From assembly GCA_036003045.1 (NCBI GenBank), contig DASYSS010000050.1:124001-188000 (forward strand): a stretch of DNA of 64,000 nucleotides, read 5' to 3'. The notes beneath the pieces are model-generated. The model worked only from the letters and a program-made list of their open reading frames with translations, was not told the DNA's origin and made no database searches. Of this stretch, positions 23,877-32,852 are shown piece after piece; the first letter of the stretch is position 1, and each line of letters opens with the position of its first letter. The stretch is from Gemmatimonadaceae bacterium. GTDB taxonomy: Bacteria > Gemmatimonadota > Gemmatimonadetes > Gemmatimonadales > Gemmatimonadaceae. Both the position numbers and the translations under genes were made by a program.

Positions 23877-26686
23877 CGCCCAGATGGAACCGATTCCCAA
23901 CCCTGCCGGCGGGAGTGCGTCGTCTGTTCCGACTGCCGCTCAGCAGATCTCGCTTGATGCGCGACGCCGACGAGGAGATGCAGTTCCATCTCGACATGTG
24001 GATGGCCGAATTCCGCGCGGCAGGGTTGTCGGACGTCGACGCACTGGCGGCGGCGCGCCGGCGCTTCGGCGACGCCGACGAGTATCGCGAGTACTTCGCT
24101 CGACGGGCGTCGCGCAACGCGCGATGGCAGCGAATGGCGGACTGGCTCGCCGAGTGGAGGCAAGACGCGCGATTCGCGCGGCGCCATTTTCACAACGCAC
24201 CGGCGTTCACGGCGATCGCGGTCGTCACGCTCGCTTTGGGCATCGGCGCGAATACGGCGATCTTCAGCGTCGTTCACCGTTTGCTCATCGCGCCTCTGCC
24301 CTACCCCAACGGCGACCGCGTCGTCGCGCTCAAGACGCTCGGCGCTTCGCGCTTCACGGCCGGGCTGGTGACGATGAGCGCGAATGCGCCCGGCGATCCG
24401 CCGCGCCCGTTGATGCACGCCTGGGCCGACCGCGCAACACACGCGTTCGACGCCATGGCGGGCGTCGAACAGATCTACCTCTCGATACTCCCGAACGACC
24501 AGCAAGACACGGTCAGCCACGCGCTCATCACGGCGAATTTTCTGTCGATGCTCGGTGTTCAGCCGGCATTCGGCCGAGCTTTCCGCGCCGACGAGGAGGC
24601 GCGCGGCAACGACCACGTCGCGATGATCAGTTACGACTGGTGGCAGGCGGCATACGACGGACGGCCGGACGTACTCGGAAAGAGCGCCGAGTTCGAGGGC
24701 AACCCATATACGGTCGTTGGCGTGATGCCGAGAGGATTCACGGTTCCCATGTCGCCGCGGTTGCTCGACGGACTGTGGGTTCCCTCACCCGACGTCTGGA
24801 TGCCCGGGCGTCTTCGCGACATGGAGATGGCATTCGGCCTGTTGCGCCCGGGCGTTTCCATCCAGGACGCGACCCGCGAGCTGCAATCGATCGCCAACAC
24901 GCCGGAAGCGCGAGGCGTCGGCGGACCGTCCGGACTGATGCCGCCGCTCGACAGCGTGCGAGCGCGCGCGATGCGGGCGCAAGATTTCCTCGCGGTGCGC
25001 GAGGTGCGCACTATAGAAGTGCTCTTCGTCGCGGTCGGCGCGCTGCTGCTCATCGCATGCGCGAACGTCGCCAATCTGCTGCTCGTGCGCGCCTGGGCCC
25101 GTCGCCGCGAGTTCGCCGTACGCATGGGGCTCGGCGCCGGCCGCGCCCGACTCGTTCGGCTCGCGCTCACCGAGAGCCTGCTCCTGGCGATCGCGGCGGG
25201 CGTCGTCGGGGTGGCGATCGCATGGGAAGCGCTGCGCGCTATCGTCGCGCTTCGACCGATCACCCTCGACCAGCTCGGCGGCGTGAGCGTGGAGACGCCG
25301 ATCCTGCTCTGGACGGGGGGGATCTCCATTCTCACGGGAATTCTTTTTGGTGGAGCGGCCGCGGCATTCGTCGGCTCTCAGAACGTCGCCGACCTGCTGC
25401 GCAATGAAACGCGATCGACGTCGGGCGGCGAAACGTCGCGTCGAGTGAGGTCGTCGCTCATCGTCGCCGAGATCGCGTTGTCGGTGGCGCTGCTCGTGGG
25501 AACCGGACTGCTCGTACGGTCGTTCGCCGCGCTCCAGGAAACGCCGATTGGTTTCGACCCGCACAATCTCGTCTCCGTAGACGTGCTCGTCGGACCGAAC
25601 ATCAGACACGCCGGTCAAGACGTTCAAACGCGCGACGCGATCATCCGGCGCCTTCACGAGATTCCGGGCGTCGTCGACGCCGCGATCGGCTCCCTGCCGA
25701 CAGCGGGCTTTCGCGACCGGTCCGCGCTCGAGGTCCAGACCGACGCGGGCGCGCGGCGCGTCGACATCGGTCAATATCAAAGAGCATGGGTCAATGGCGA
25801 CTATTTTCGCACCGCCAACATTCCATTGATCGGTGGCCGCCCGCCGCGGGTTGCACCCACGGACGACGCGCCGGCGCAGACGTTCGGCCTCTCGGAGGAG
25901 ATCGTCGTCAGCAGAAGTCTTGCGCGACGCATCTCGCACGACGGCAATGTCGTCGGAATGCGCATGCGGGCGATCAACAACGCGCTCACGCGGGGTCCAC
26001 CGCCGCCTGTGGGCGGGACGACGCCGTCGGCAGCGCCGGTGGACGCATGGTCGACGATCGTCGGTGTGGCCGAAGACGTCCATCTACCGGGGCCGCGCGG
26101 CGACCTCGAGACGTATCAGGTCTACCAGATGCCGGTACGTCGGATGCCTGAGCCGATCTACGTGCTGCGTTTCGCGTCCGTTCCGCCCAACGTCGAATCG
26201 TTTCTCCGCAAAACGATCCAGACTGTGAATCCGACGATCGTCACGCGCCGGGCCCGTCTCGCCGACGACTATCTCCGCGAGGCCCTCGCGCCGACGCGAT
26301 TCTCCCTCGCGCTGCTCGGCGCCTTTGCGTTCGTCGCGCTCGTGTTGTCGGTCGTCGGACTCTACGGATCGATCGCCTATGGCGTGACGCAGCGAACGCG
26401 CGAGATCGGCATTCGCATCGCGCTGGGCGCGACGCCCCGCGTCGTCACCGCGTCGGTCGTGGGTGAGGGAGTCCGGCTCGTGGTCATCGGGCTCGCCGCG
26501 GGTGTGGCGCTCGCCTTCGCGGTGACGAGAACGCTCACGAGTCTCTTGTACTCCGTGACGTCGAGCGATCCGGCGACGTACGTAGTGATCGCGCGCGCCG
26601 TCGGCGTGATCGCTCTCGTGGCGTCGTACGTGCCGGCTCGTCGCGCGGCTCGCATCGATCCGGTGGATGCCCTGCGCGCCGACTGA
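23873..26686 (+). CDS. ADOP-type ABC permease (duplicated MacB/FtsX permease)
   Basis: This is a 937-residue inner-membrane protein. It opens with the soluble prefix typical of the acidobacterial duplicated orphan permease family (MRDADEEMQFHLDMWMAEFR ... AARRRFGD). Two copies of MacB periplasmic core plus FtsX domain follow, giving about eight helices. The first FtsX ends in LLLVRAWARRREFAVRMGLGAGRARL and the second in GVTQRTREIGIRIALGATPR, closing with the usual PARRAARIDPVDALRAD. No ATPase gene is adjacent, which is the orphan feature of the family. It is translationally coupled to padR. Substrates of ADOP transporters are not established; export of antibiotics or peptides is a guess. Confidence 0.93.
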   Translation: MTPRWNRFPTLPAGVRRLFRLPLSRSRLMRDADEEMQFHLDMWMAEFRAAGLSDVDALAAARRRFGDADEYREYFARRASRNARWQRMADWLAEWRQDARFARRHFHNAPAFTAIAVVTLALGIGANTAIFSVVHRLLIAPLPYPNGDRVVALKTLGASRFTAGLVTMSANAPGDPPRPLMHAWADRATHAFDAMAGVEQIYLSILPNDQQDTVSHALITANFLSMLGVQPAFGRAFRADEEARGNDHVAMISYDWWQAAYDGRPDVLGKSAEFEGNPYTVVGVMPRGFTVPMSPRLLDGLWVPSPDVWMPGRLRDMEMAFGLLRPGVSIQDATRELQSIANTPEARGVGGPSGLMPPLDSVRARAMRAQDFLAVREVRTIEVLFVAVGALLLIACANVANLLLVRAWARRREFAVRMGLGAGRARLVRLALTESLLLAIAAGVVGVAIAWEALRAIVALRPITLDQLGGVSVETPILLWTGGISILTGILFGGAAAAFVGSQNVADLLRNETRSTSGGETSRRVRSSLIVAEIALSVALLVGTGLLVRSFAALQETPIGFDPHNLVSVDVLVGPNIRHAGQDVQTRDAIIRRLHEIPGVVDAAIGSLPTAGFRDRSALEVQTDAGARRVDIGQYQRAWVNGDYFRTANIPLIGGRPPRVAPTDDAPAQTFGLSEEIVVSRSLARRISHDGNVVGMRMRAINNALTRGPPPPVGGTTPSAAPVDAWSTIVGVAEDVHLPGPRGDLETYQVYQMPVRRMPEPIYVLRFASVPPNVESFLRKTIQTVNPTIVTRRARLADDYLREALAPTRFSLALLGAFAFVALVLSVVGLYGSIAYGVTQRTREIGIRIALGATPRVVTASVVGEGVRLVVIGLAAGVALAFAVTRTLTSLLYSVTSSDPATYVVIARAVGVIALVASYVPARRAARIDPVDALRAD

Positions 26687-26802
26687 AAACAACTGTCCGG
26701 TCGTGGGAAACCGTGCCACGCTTCGTTCCGTATTGTGGCGACCGCGAAGCGCCTGGAGATGCTAGTCGTCCTCTGGGTGGCCCTAATCACCCAGACGAAG
26801 TC

Positions 26803-29268
26803 GTGAATACTCGATCGCTACTACTGATCTCCTTCGCCGCGCTGTTTGCCGTTCACTCTGCCGCGGCACAAAACGGCCCGCAGACCCCTCCGCGAGCCCC
26901 GCTCGGAGAGATTCGCGGCCGTCTCGCGGATTCCGTCGCCGGGCAGGCCATCGCGTCCGGCTCGGTCGCGGTCCGCCGGGTCGGCGATTCCGTCTTCGCG
27001 GGGGGGGCGCTTCCTAAGGAAGACGGCTCGTTCCGCGTGGACGGTCTGCGTCCAGGCCGCTACACGCTTCGCATCCGCGCGATCGGGTTCGCGCCGGTCG
27101 TGCGAAACGACATCGCCATCACGGCCGACCATCCGGTCGTGGATCTCGGCACGATCGGGCTCAAGGCGGTCGCGGCCAAGCTCGACGCGACGCAGACGGT
27201 CGCCGAGCGGGAGGACGTCGTGCTGGCGCCGGACCGCACCAGTTACAGCGTCAAGAATCTCCCCGCGGCGAGCGGCGGCACGGCAATCGACGTGCTGCGC
27301 AACATCCCGCTCGTCGAAGTCGACGGCTCGAACAACGTGAGCCTGCGCGGCAACTCGAACGTCGTCGTGCAGATCAACGGCCGGTCCACGCCGCTCAAGG
27401 GCGATCAGCTCGGCGCGTTCCTCGCGCAGCTTCCCGCCGGCACGGTGAAGAACGTCGAAGTCGCGACGAATCCGTCGGCGAAGGACGACCCCGAAGGCAC
27501 CGCCGGCATCATCAACATCGTTCTCAATCAAGAGGCGCAGCTCGGGCTCAGCGGCGGCGTCAACGCCGGCACGGCGTCGACCGGCATGGTCAACGGCGGC
27601 GGCAACATCGGTAAGCAGCAGGGCAAGCTTACGATCTTCGCGTCCGGCAACATCTATAAGGACCAGCGCTCGACGTCGGGCACCATTTCGCGGACGAATC
27701 TCGTCATCCCCGTGCCTGCGTACACCACGACGCGTTTGGTAGGAAGTCAGTCGCCGATCTCCGGCGGCGGCACCCTTCGGACCGAATACCGGTTCAGCGA
27801 GCGCACGACGCTCTCGTTCGACGGCTTCTTGTTCGGCGGCCACTTCGGCGGCGATCAATCGTCGGACTACACCGATCTCGATACGACGCACGCGATCATC
27901 GGCCTCTTCAACCAGGCGACGTCGCAGATCTCGCGCAACGTCTCGCAGGACTACGACATGACGTTCCGCCATCTGAATAGCAAGAAGCAACCGCTGTTCT
28001 CGACGGAGCTCGAGTACTCGACCACGAACGCAAACAACGACATCGACCTGTCAGGCACGGTGCTTCGCCCCGACGCGTCGACGCCGCTGGGCATTCCCAC
28101 GGAGCACGACCGGACCGTCGGTCGCTATCCGTACGTCAACTGGAAGGCCGACTACACCGCGCAGTTCGGCGCGACGACGAAGCTCGAAACGGGAGTCAAG
28201 GCGACTCGTCGCACCACGACGAACGACTTCGAGGCGTCCTATCGCGACTCGACCGGCGCGTTCGTGTCGGATCCCGCGCGGCGCACGGCGTTCGACTATC
28301 AAGAAGACATCGCCGCGGGTTACGCGTTGCTCTCGAACAAGCTCGGCAACTTCCAGACGCAGAGCGGCATTCGTCTCGAGGACGCCGCCACCTACTTCGA
28401 CTTGACGACGATCGGCCAGCAATACGATCGCCGCTACGCGAGCGCCTATCCGAGCGCGATCGTCTCGTACAACTTCACGCCGACGCGTTCGGCGCGGATC
28501 AGCTATTCCCGCCGCGTGAGCCGCCCGAATCCGTATCAGCTCAGCCCCATCGAGTTCCATCAGGACACGCGCAACGTGTTCCGTGGAAACCCCGAGCTTC
28601 GCGCCGAGTACACGAACGCGATCGAGGGTGCGTATCAGGAATCGCGCGGCTGGGGAACAATCTCACTGAGCCCCTACATTCGGAGCACCGACCACGCGGT
28701 GAGAAACATCCAGTTCGTGGACTCGACCGGCGTGTCGGTGAGCACGTTCGACAACGTGGCCAGTACGTTCACGGTCGGTTCCGATCTCAATCTGAATGCG
28801 CACGCCGGCCCGCTGCAATTGGGCGGCGGCGGAAGCCTCTATCATTACTCGAGCGACGCGTCGAACCTCGGCGGCAATCTCTCGGCCCACGCCATGGTGT
28901 GGTCGGCGCGCACGAACGCGACCTGGAAGTTCTCGCCGAGGTTGGACGCGCAGTTGATGACGATGTATCGCGCGCCCTTCGCGACCGAGGGCGGCTCCCA
29001 ACTCGCGTCGGTCGTGATGATGACCGCGGCGCGCTACAAGGTGTGGGGCGAGCAAGGAAACATCTCGCTCCGCGTCTCCGATCCGTTCAAGCTGCAGAAG
29101 TACGGCTACAAGACGGCGAACGGAACGGTCGTCGAGTACAGCGAGCGGTTCTTCGGCTCCCGCGCGATCTTCCTCACGGTCACACGAAATTTCGGGCAAG
29201 CGCTCAAGCTGCAGCCGAAGCAGCAGGATCCGGACGCACAGGCGCAGACCGGACCGCCTGGTCATTGA
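26803..29268 (+). CDS. TonB-dependent receptor-like outer-membrane protein
   Basis: This is an outer-membrane transporter of about 821 residues. The Sec signal (VNTRSLLLISFAALFAVHSAAAQ) is followed by a CarboxypepD_reg-like Ig domain (GEIRGRLADSVAGQAIASGS ... GRYTLRIRAIGFAP). Then comes a plug-like domain with IDVLRNIPLVEVDGSNNVSLRGN and VEVATNPSAKDDPEGTAGIINIVL, and a long barrel rich in Y, S and T (from about 260) of the OMP_b-brl_3 kind. The start is taken at GTG 26803 because the signal peptide begins there. The nutrient is unknown; no TonB box is obvious and no SusD-like gene follows. A perfect hairpin closes the transcript. Confidence 0.9.
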   Translation: MNTRSLLLISFAALFAVHSAAAQNGPQTPPRAPLGEIRGRLADSVAGQAIASGSVAVRRVGDSVFAGGALPKEDGSFRVDGLRPGRYTLRIRAIGFAPVVRNDIAITADHPVVDLGTIGLKAVAAKLDATQTVAEREDVVLAPDRTSYSVKNLPAASGGTAIDVLRNIPLVEVDGSNNVSLRGNSNVVVQINGRSTPLKGDQLGAFLAQLPAGTVKNVEVATNPSAKDDPEGTAGIINIVLNQEAQLGLSGGVNAGTASTGMVNGGGNIGKQQGKLTIFASGNIYKDQRSTSGTISRTNLVIPVPAYTTTRLVGSQSPISGGGTLRTEYRFSERTTLSFDGFLFGGHFGGDQSSDYTDLDTTHAIIGLFNQATSQISRNVSQDYDMTFRHLNSKKQPLFSTELEYSTTNANNDIDLSGTVLRPDASTPLGIPTEHDRTVGRYPYVNWKADYTAQFGATTKLETGVKATRRTTTNDFEASYRDSTGAFVSDPARRTAFDYQEDIAAGYALLSNKLGNFQTQSGIRLEDAATYFDLTTIGQQYDRRYASAYPSAIVSYNFTPTRSARISYSRRVSRPNPYQLSPIEFHQDTRNVFRGNPELRAEYTNAIEGAYQESRGWGTISLSPYIRSTDHAVRNIQFVDSTGVSVSTFDNVASTFTVGSDLNLNAHAGPLQLGGGGSLYHYSSDASNLGGNLSAHAMVWSARTNATWKFSPRLDAQLMTMYRAPFATEGGSQLASVVMMTAARYKVWGEQGNISLRVSDPFKLQKYGYKTANGTVVEYSERFFGSRAIFLTVTRNFGQALKLQPKQQDPDAQAQTGPPGH

Positions 29269-29295
29269 GCCAGGGCTCGCCCCGCGGGTCAGGCC

Positions 29296-29320
29296 GGCGA
29301 CCCCCACATCGGGGGTCGCC
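29296..29320. terminator. Stem-loop terminator after TonB-type receptor
   Basis: GGCGACCCCC and GGGGGTCGCC form a perfect 10-base-pair stem around a five-base loop, 27 bases past the receptor stop codon. There is no strong T-run after it. Confidence 0.65.
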
Positions 29321-29348
29321 GAGCGCGTGAACCAGTTTGGTCACGCGC

Positions 29349-29377
29349 TTGATTGCGAACTAGGACGCCGATAACAT
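29349..29377 (+). promoter_or_regulatory. Putative promoter just before a small secreted-protein reading frame
   Basis: TTGATT and TAACAT are separated by exactly 17 bases, one of the better sigma-70 matches in the window. The GTG at 29385 lies seven bases past the -10 element, so transcription from here would give a nearly leaderless message. Assigned by eye. Confidence 0.4.
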
Positions 29378-29384
29378 AGGCGTC

Positions 29385-29789
29385 GTGCGCGCGCTCGGGG
29401 CCGGGCTCACACCACGACGCGGCCGGCGGACAACGTTCCGGCGGCTGCGCGCACTCGCGTCGTTTCTCGCGACCCTCGGCGCCAGCGTCGGTGTGGCACG
29501 CACGGCCCTCCCGCCTCACGGGCATTTCTCGCGGGCGCGCGTCGCGATCGGCGCGACGGTCGATGCCGGATCCGCGACCGCCGACGACTCCGCGCCGAGG
29601 GTGAACGAGGCCCGCGTCCCGCGCGGCGGGATGCGCCGTGTCGCTCCGACGACCGGTCCGAGCTTTCGCGACGATCAGCGCGCGTTCGAATCGCGCGACG
29701 CGAACCGTGCGTCGAGTTGGGACCGCGACGTGCTGGTGCCGCCGAGCTTCGTTCCGCCGCCACCCTTTCATCCGCCGCGCTCACGCTGA
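29385..29789 (+). CDS. Small basic secreted protein, hypothetical
   Basis: This is a 134-codon reading frame with the strong third-position G/C bias of real genes here. The product has a basic N-terminus and a hydrophobic stretch (LRALASFLATLGASVGVART) suitable as a signal peptide. A low-complexity, Arg/Ala-rich body follows, with a proline-rich end (PPSFVPPPPFHPPRSR). I recognise no domain. There is no ribosome site, but a good promoter match ends seven bases before the GTG, which would suit leaderless translation. The alternative is a non-coding spacer between the receptor and the next gene. Codon bias favours coding, with moderate confidence. Confidence 0.4.
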   Translation: MRALGAGLTPRRGRRTTFRRLRALASFLATLGASVGVARTALPPHGHFSRARVAIGATVDAGSATADDSAPRVNEARVPRGGMRRVAPTTGPSFRDDQRAFESRDANRASSWDRDVLVPPSFVPPPPFHPPRSR

Positions 29790-29975
29790 CTCGGCGCGTT
29801 GACGCGTTTCATCGCGCAACGCCCCGAGCCTCGACGCTTCGTCGCCTGAGCGCTGAGAGTCGCGATGAGTCGTGCTACACCCGCTTTTGTGCGGGCGGGC
29901 CCGGCGCCGAGAGTGGCGCCGCCGCGGCTGGCCAACGTCCTCAGGCTCCACAGTCAACGACTCGGAGCCGCTCAC

Positions 29976-30416
29976 GTGAGCAAACACTCTTACCAGGACT
30001 CGCTCGACAGCTGGGATTGGGAAAGAATCCCCGCCGACGTGGATCAGGTGGCAATCAGATGGTGGAAAATGGTGTGTGATCGAGCCCCGTGGCAGTCGAT
30101 GCCGCCCGACGACGGCTATGGCTACATGCGCGCCGTGGTCAGTGAGCTGCTGAACGAAGCGCGGCACCCCGGCGACGGGATGCGAGAGCTGCGGCTTCGT
30201 GCCGCGGCGCGAGCGCACGGCGAGTTTCGCCGGCGCCAGCGCTGCGACTGCGCCGCGCTGGCGGACGAGCTGGCTGCCGTGAGCGGCGCGATCGAGGCGA
30301 CCATGACGTACGGCGGGCAACCGCCCAGCCTCGTTCGGGACTACCTCGTGTTGCTGGGCGCCGACATGGAAGTCGCCCGCGAACACGCTCTCCGGGGGTG
30401 GAGTTTCGTCGACTAA
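29976..30416 (+). CDS. Conserved-looking cytoplasmic protein, function unknown
   Basis: This 146-residue product starts at a GTG with GGAG eight bases upstream; a reading frame 111 bases longer exists but its added N-terminus looks non-coding. The protein opens with SKHSYQDSLDSWDWERIPAD and has a Trp-rich motif (IRWWKMVCDRAPW). A helical, Arg/Ala-rich region with a CDC motif and a short hydrophobic C-terminal part (LVRDYLVLLGADMEVAREHAL) follow. No family is recognised. A 14-base-pair hairpin follows the stop, so it is probably transcribed alone. Confidence 0.6.
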   Translation: MSKHSYQDSLDSWDWERIPADVDQVAIRWWKMVCDRAPWQSMPPDDGYGYMRAVVSELLNEARHPGDGMRELRLRAAARAHGEFRRRQRCDCAALADELAAVSGAIEATMTYGGQPPSLVRDYLVLLGADMEVAREHALRGWSFVD

Positions 30417-30463
30417 GCCCCAGCCGTTTCCCTAGTCGCCGACGCGAGCCCATCGGCCGCGCT

Positions 30464-30495
30464 GCGCCCCGAGTTGCGCCGGCAACTCGGGGCGC
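30464..30495 (+). terminator. Strong stem-loop directly upstream of the DsrE-like gene
   Basis: A perfect 14-base-pair stem (GCGCCCCGAGTTGC / GCAACTCGGGGCGC) with a GCCG loop starts 48 bases after the previous stop and ends 15 bases before the next ATG. It is most likely a terminator for the gene upstream, but it leaves no room for a separate promoter of the next gene, so read-through or attenuation is possible. Confidence 0.55.
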
Positions 30496-30510
30496 GCCAT
30501 TCTGGTGACC

Positions 30511-31203
30511 ATGACACCACCGGATGATGGATCGCTCGGGCGCACTGCTCGACGCAACTTTCTCGGGCGGCTGCTCGGCGGCGCGACCGCGTTGACACTG
30601 TTCGGCGCGCCGCATCGCGGCGCGGCCGAGGAAGTCGCCGTTGGTCAGCCGCAACCGGGCGACGACTGGATGCGTGAGCTCACCGCTCCGCATCGCGTCG
30701 CCTTCGACTGGTCGGCGCACAAGAACGGCAAGCCGCTCTCGCAAGGAAAGAACTATCTCGACGCCTGGCGCGATGCGTTCAAGACGACGGAGCACGAGGT
30801 CGATCTCGTCTTCGGCATCCACGGCGACGCGATTCCCGTCGTGCTCGCCGACGCGCTCTGGTCGCGTTACAGGATCGGCGAGCAGTACGAGGTCACCGAC
30901 GGCGGCACGAAGCTTCCCGCGATTCGCAACGTGTTCACCGCCGCCCACGCCGCGGCCGGCGGACTCGTGGCACCGGAAGAATCGGTGGAAGCGCTGCAGA
31001 AGCGTGGAGCGAAGTTCGCGGTGTGCAGGAATACCGTTGCAGGCGCGACCAAGAAGTTGGCCGCCGCCGGGTTCGGCGCGCCGGACGAAGTCCGTGCGGC
31101 AATCGTGAGCGGATTGCTGCCAGGCGTGATTCTGGTGCCGGCGATGCTCGTCACGCTGACGCAGCTGCAGGAGCGCGGAGTCAGATATTTGAAGGTCGCA
31201 TAG
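30511..31203 (+). CDS. Tat-exported DsrE-like protein
   Basis: This 230-residue protein has a twin-arginine signal (TARRNFLGRLLGGATALTLFG), so it is probably folded or cofactor-bound before export. The mature part resembles the DsrE/DsrF/YchN sulfur-relay fold: EHEVDLVFGIHGDAIPVVLAD, a central KRGAKFAVCRNTVAG with a single cysteine at the expected active-site position, and the family ending GVILVPAMLVTLTQLQERGVRYLKV. Some DsrE proteins carry persulfide on that cysteine. ATG 30511 is used; a GTG two codons earlier is also in frame. It is followed after 16 bases by a histidine kinase gene. Confidence 0.85.
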   Translation: MTPPDDGSLGRTARRNFLGRLLGGATALTLFGAPHRGAAEEVAVGQPQPGDDWMRELTAPHRVAFDWSAHKNGKPLSQGKNYLDAWRDAFKTTEHEVDLVFGIHGDAIPVVLADALWSRYRIGEQYEVTDGGTKLPAIRNVFTAAHAAAGGLVAPEESVEALQKRGAKFAVCRNTVAGATKKLAAAGFGAPDEVRAAIVSGLLPGVILVPAMLVTLTQLQERGVRYLKVA

Positions 31204-31219
31204 ACTCGGATTGTCGTGA

Positions 31220-32842
31220 TTGACCACGGCTAACGCGCCCCTCACGTCGGACTCGACCGGCCCACGATGGCCGGTTCGGGTCGATCGGCTGCTGCGCCAG
31301 CTCCCGTGGATCTGCGGCGCGCTGTCGGTCGCGATCGGCGCGCTCACGCTGTTCGGCTGGTTCCTCGGCCGCCCGGAATGGACCAGCGTTCTGCCCGGAC
31401 TTCCACCGATGGAGTCCAACAGCGCCCTCATGGCGGTCGCGGCGGGCGTCTCGCTGGTGCTGCTCGCGCCGATGGACGCATCGAGGGCGCGGACCGTGAG
31501 CGGACGGATCCTCGCCGGCGCCACGCTCCTGTTCGCGATCTTGCCGCTGGTCGAGCACGCGCTGCGAGTCGACATGTCGATCGACCGGTTGCTGAGTCAC
31601 GGCGAAACCCCGTTCCATAGCCCACCAGGACGTCCGTCGCCGCAAACCGCGGCGGCGTTCGGCCTCATCGGCGCGACGCTGCTGACGTTGAACGTCACGA
31701 TGCGACGCGAGTTTCGGCCCGCCCAGCTGCTCGCGGTCCTCGCCGCCCTCGTGCCGCTCATTTCAGTTTTGGCATATCTCTTCGGCACGGCGGAGCTCTA
31801 CGGCCCGCAAGCCGTGTATCCATTCATCGGCATGGGCATTCCCACGGCGGGGGCGCTCCTCGCGCTGAGCGCGGGCGCCCTCGCCGCGCGCGCCGGAGAG
31901 GGGCCGCTCTCCGTGCTCATCCGGCCCGACAGCGGCGGGCTTGCCTCGCGCCAACTCTTCGCGTGGCTGCTCTTCCTCGCCGCGGCGACGGGCGGCATCG
32001 AAGCGGGCGCGCGGTTCGGATTCTACGCGGCGCCGATCGGGTCGGCCGGCGTCGTTCTCTTGGGAGTCGTCGGCGGAACGGTGTTCGTGCTGCGCGTCGC
32101 GCACACTCTGAGCCGGATGGACCGAGCGGCGCAATCAGCCCTTCAGGCGCGCGACGATTTAATGGGTGTCGTCGCCCACGACCTTCGCAATCCACTGAGC
32201 GTGATCGTCATGCAGGCGGAGTATCTCCGGATGCTGCCGGCGCCGAAGGACACCGAAGCCGACGAATCCGCCGACGCGATCTCACGCTCGGCGATGCGGA
32301 TGAACCGGTTGATTCAGGATCTGCTCGACGTCAGCCGCATCGAGGCCGGGAGTCTGTCGTTGCGCTGCACCGAGTCGGACACCGCCCAGCTCCTCGCTAC
32401 CGCCGTAGACAGCCAACAGCCATTGGCGTCGGCCGGCCAGATCGACCTCGTTACCGACATCGCCGCTCCGCTTCCCAAGATCCTGGCCGATCAGGATCGT
32501 CTCATGCAGGTCTTTGAAAACCTGATCGGCAACGCGATCAAGTTCACCGACCCTGGGGGGCGGATCACCGTGGGGGCGCGCCCGCAAGCCGGCGACGTAT
32601 TGTTCTGGGTGTCCGATACCGGCGCGGGGATGCGGCAAGAGGATCTGCCGCGAGTGTTCGATCGATTCTGGCGGGCGCAGGAGGGCGCCAAGCACGGCGC
32701 CGGTCTCGGGTTGCCGATCGCCAAGGGTGTCGTCGAGGCGCACGGCGGGCGAATCTGGGTCGAGAGCGCCCTGAGCAGCGGGACCACGTTCTCCTTTACG
32801 ATTCCCGCGGTGGGCAGCCCACCGCCAGCCACCCGATCCTGA
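31220..32842 (+). CDS. Membrane sensor histidine kinase
   Basis: This 540-residue kinase has an N-terminal half with about seven helices and no recognisable soluble sensor domain, so it may sense a membrane or redox signal. Then come HisKA with the phospho-accepting His in GVVAHDLRNPLSVIVMQ, and HATPase with the N box (FENLIGNAIKF), G1 (VSDTGAGM), F box (VFDRFWRA) and G2 (GAGLGLPIAKG). The start appears to be TTG (31220); no better start was found before the first helix. It lies between the DsrE-like and DUF4239 genes with short gaps, so the three may form one unit. No response regulator is adjacent. Confidence 0.93.
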   Translation: MTTANAPLTSDSTGPRWPVRVDRLLRQLPWICGALSVAIGALTLFGWFLGRPEWTSVLPGLPPMESNSALMAVAAGVSLVLLAPMDASRARTVSGRILAGATLLFAILPLVEHALRVDMSIDRLLSHGETPFHSPPGRPSPQTAAAFGLIGATLLTLNVTMRREFRPAQLLAVLAALVPLISVLAYLFGTAELYGPQAVYPFIGMGIPTAGALLALSAGALAARAGEGPLSVLIRPDSGGLASRQLFAWLLFLAAATGGIEAGARFGFYAAPIGSAGVVLLGVVGGTVFVLRVAHTLSRMDRAAQSALQARDDLMGVVAHDLRNPLSVIVMQAEYLRMLPAPKDTEADESADAISRSAMRMNRLIQDLLDVSRIEAGSLSLRCTESDTAQLLATAVDSQQPLASAGQIDLVTDIAAPLPKILADQDRLMQVFENLIGNAIKFTDPGGRITVGARPQAGDVLFWVSDTGAGMRQEDLPRVFDRFWRAQEGAKHGAGLGLPIAKGVVEAHGGRIWVESALSSGTTFSFTIPAVGSPPPATRS

Positions 32843-32852
32843 TCGAGGCGGC

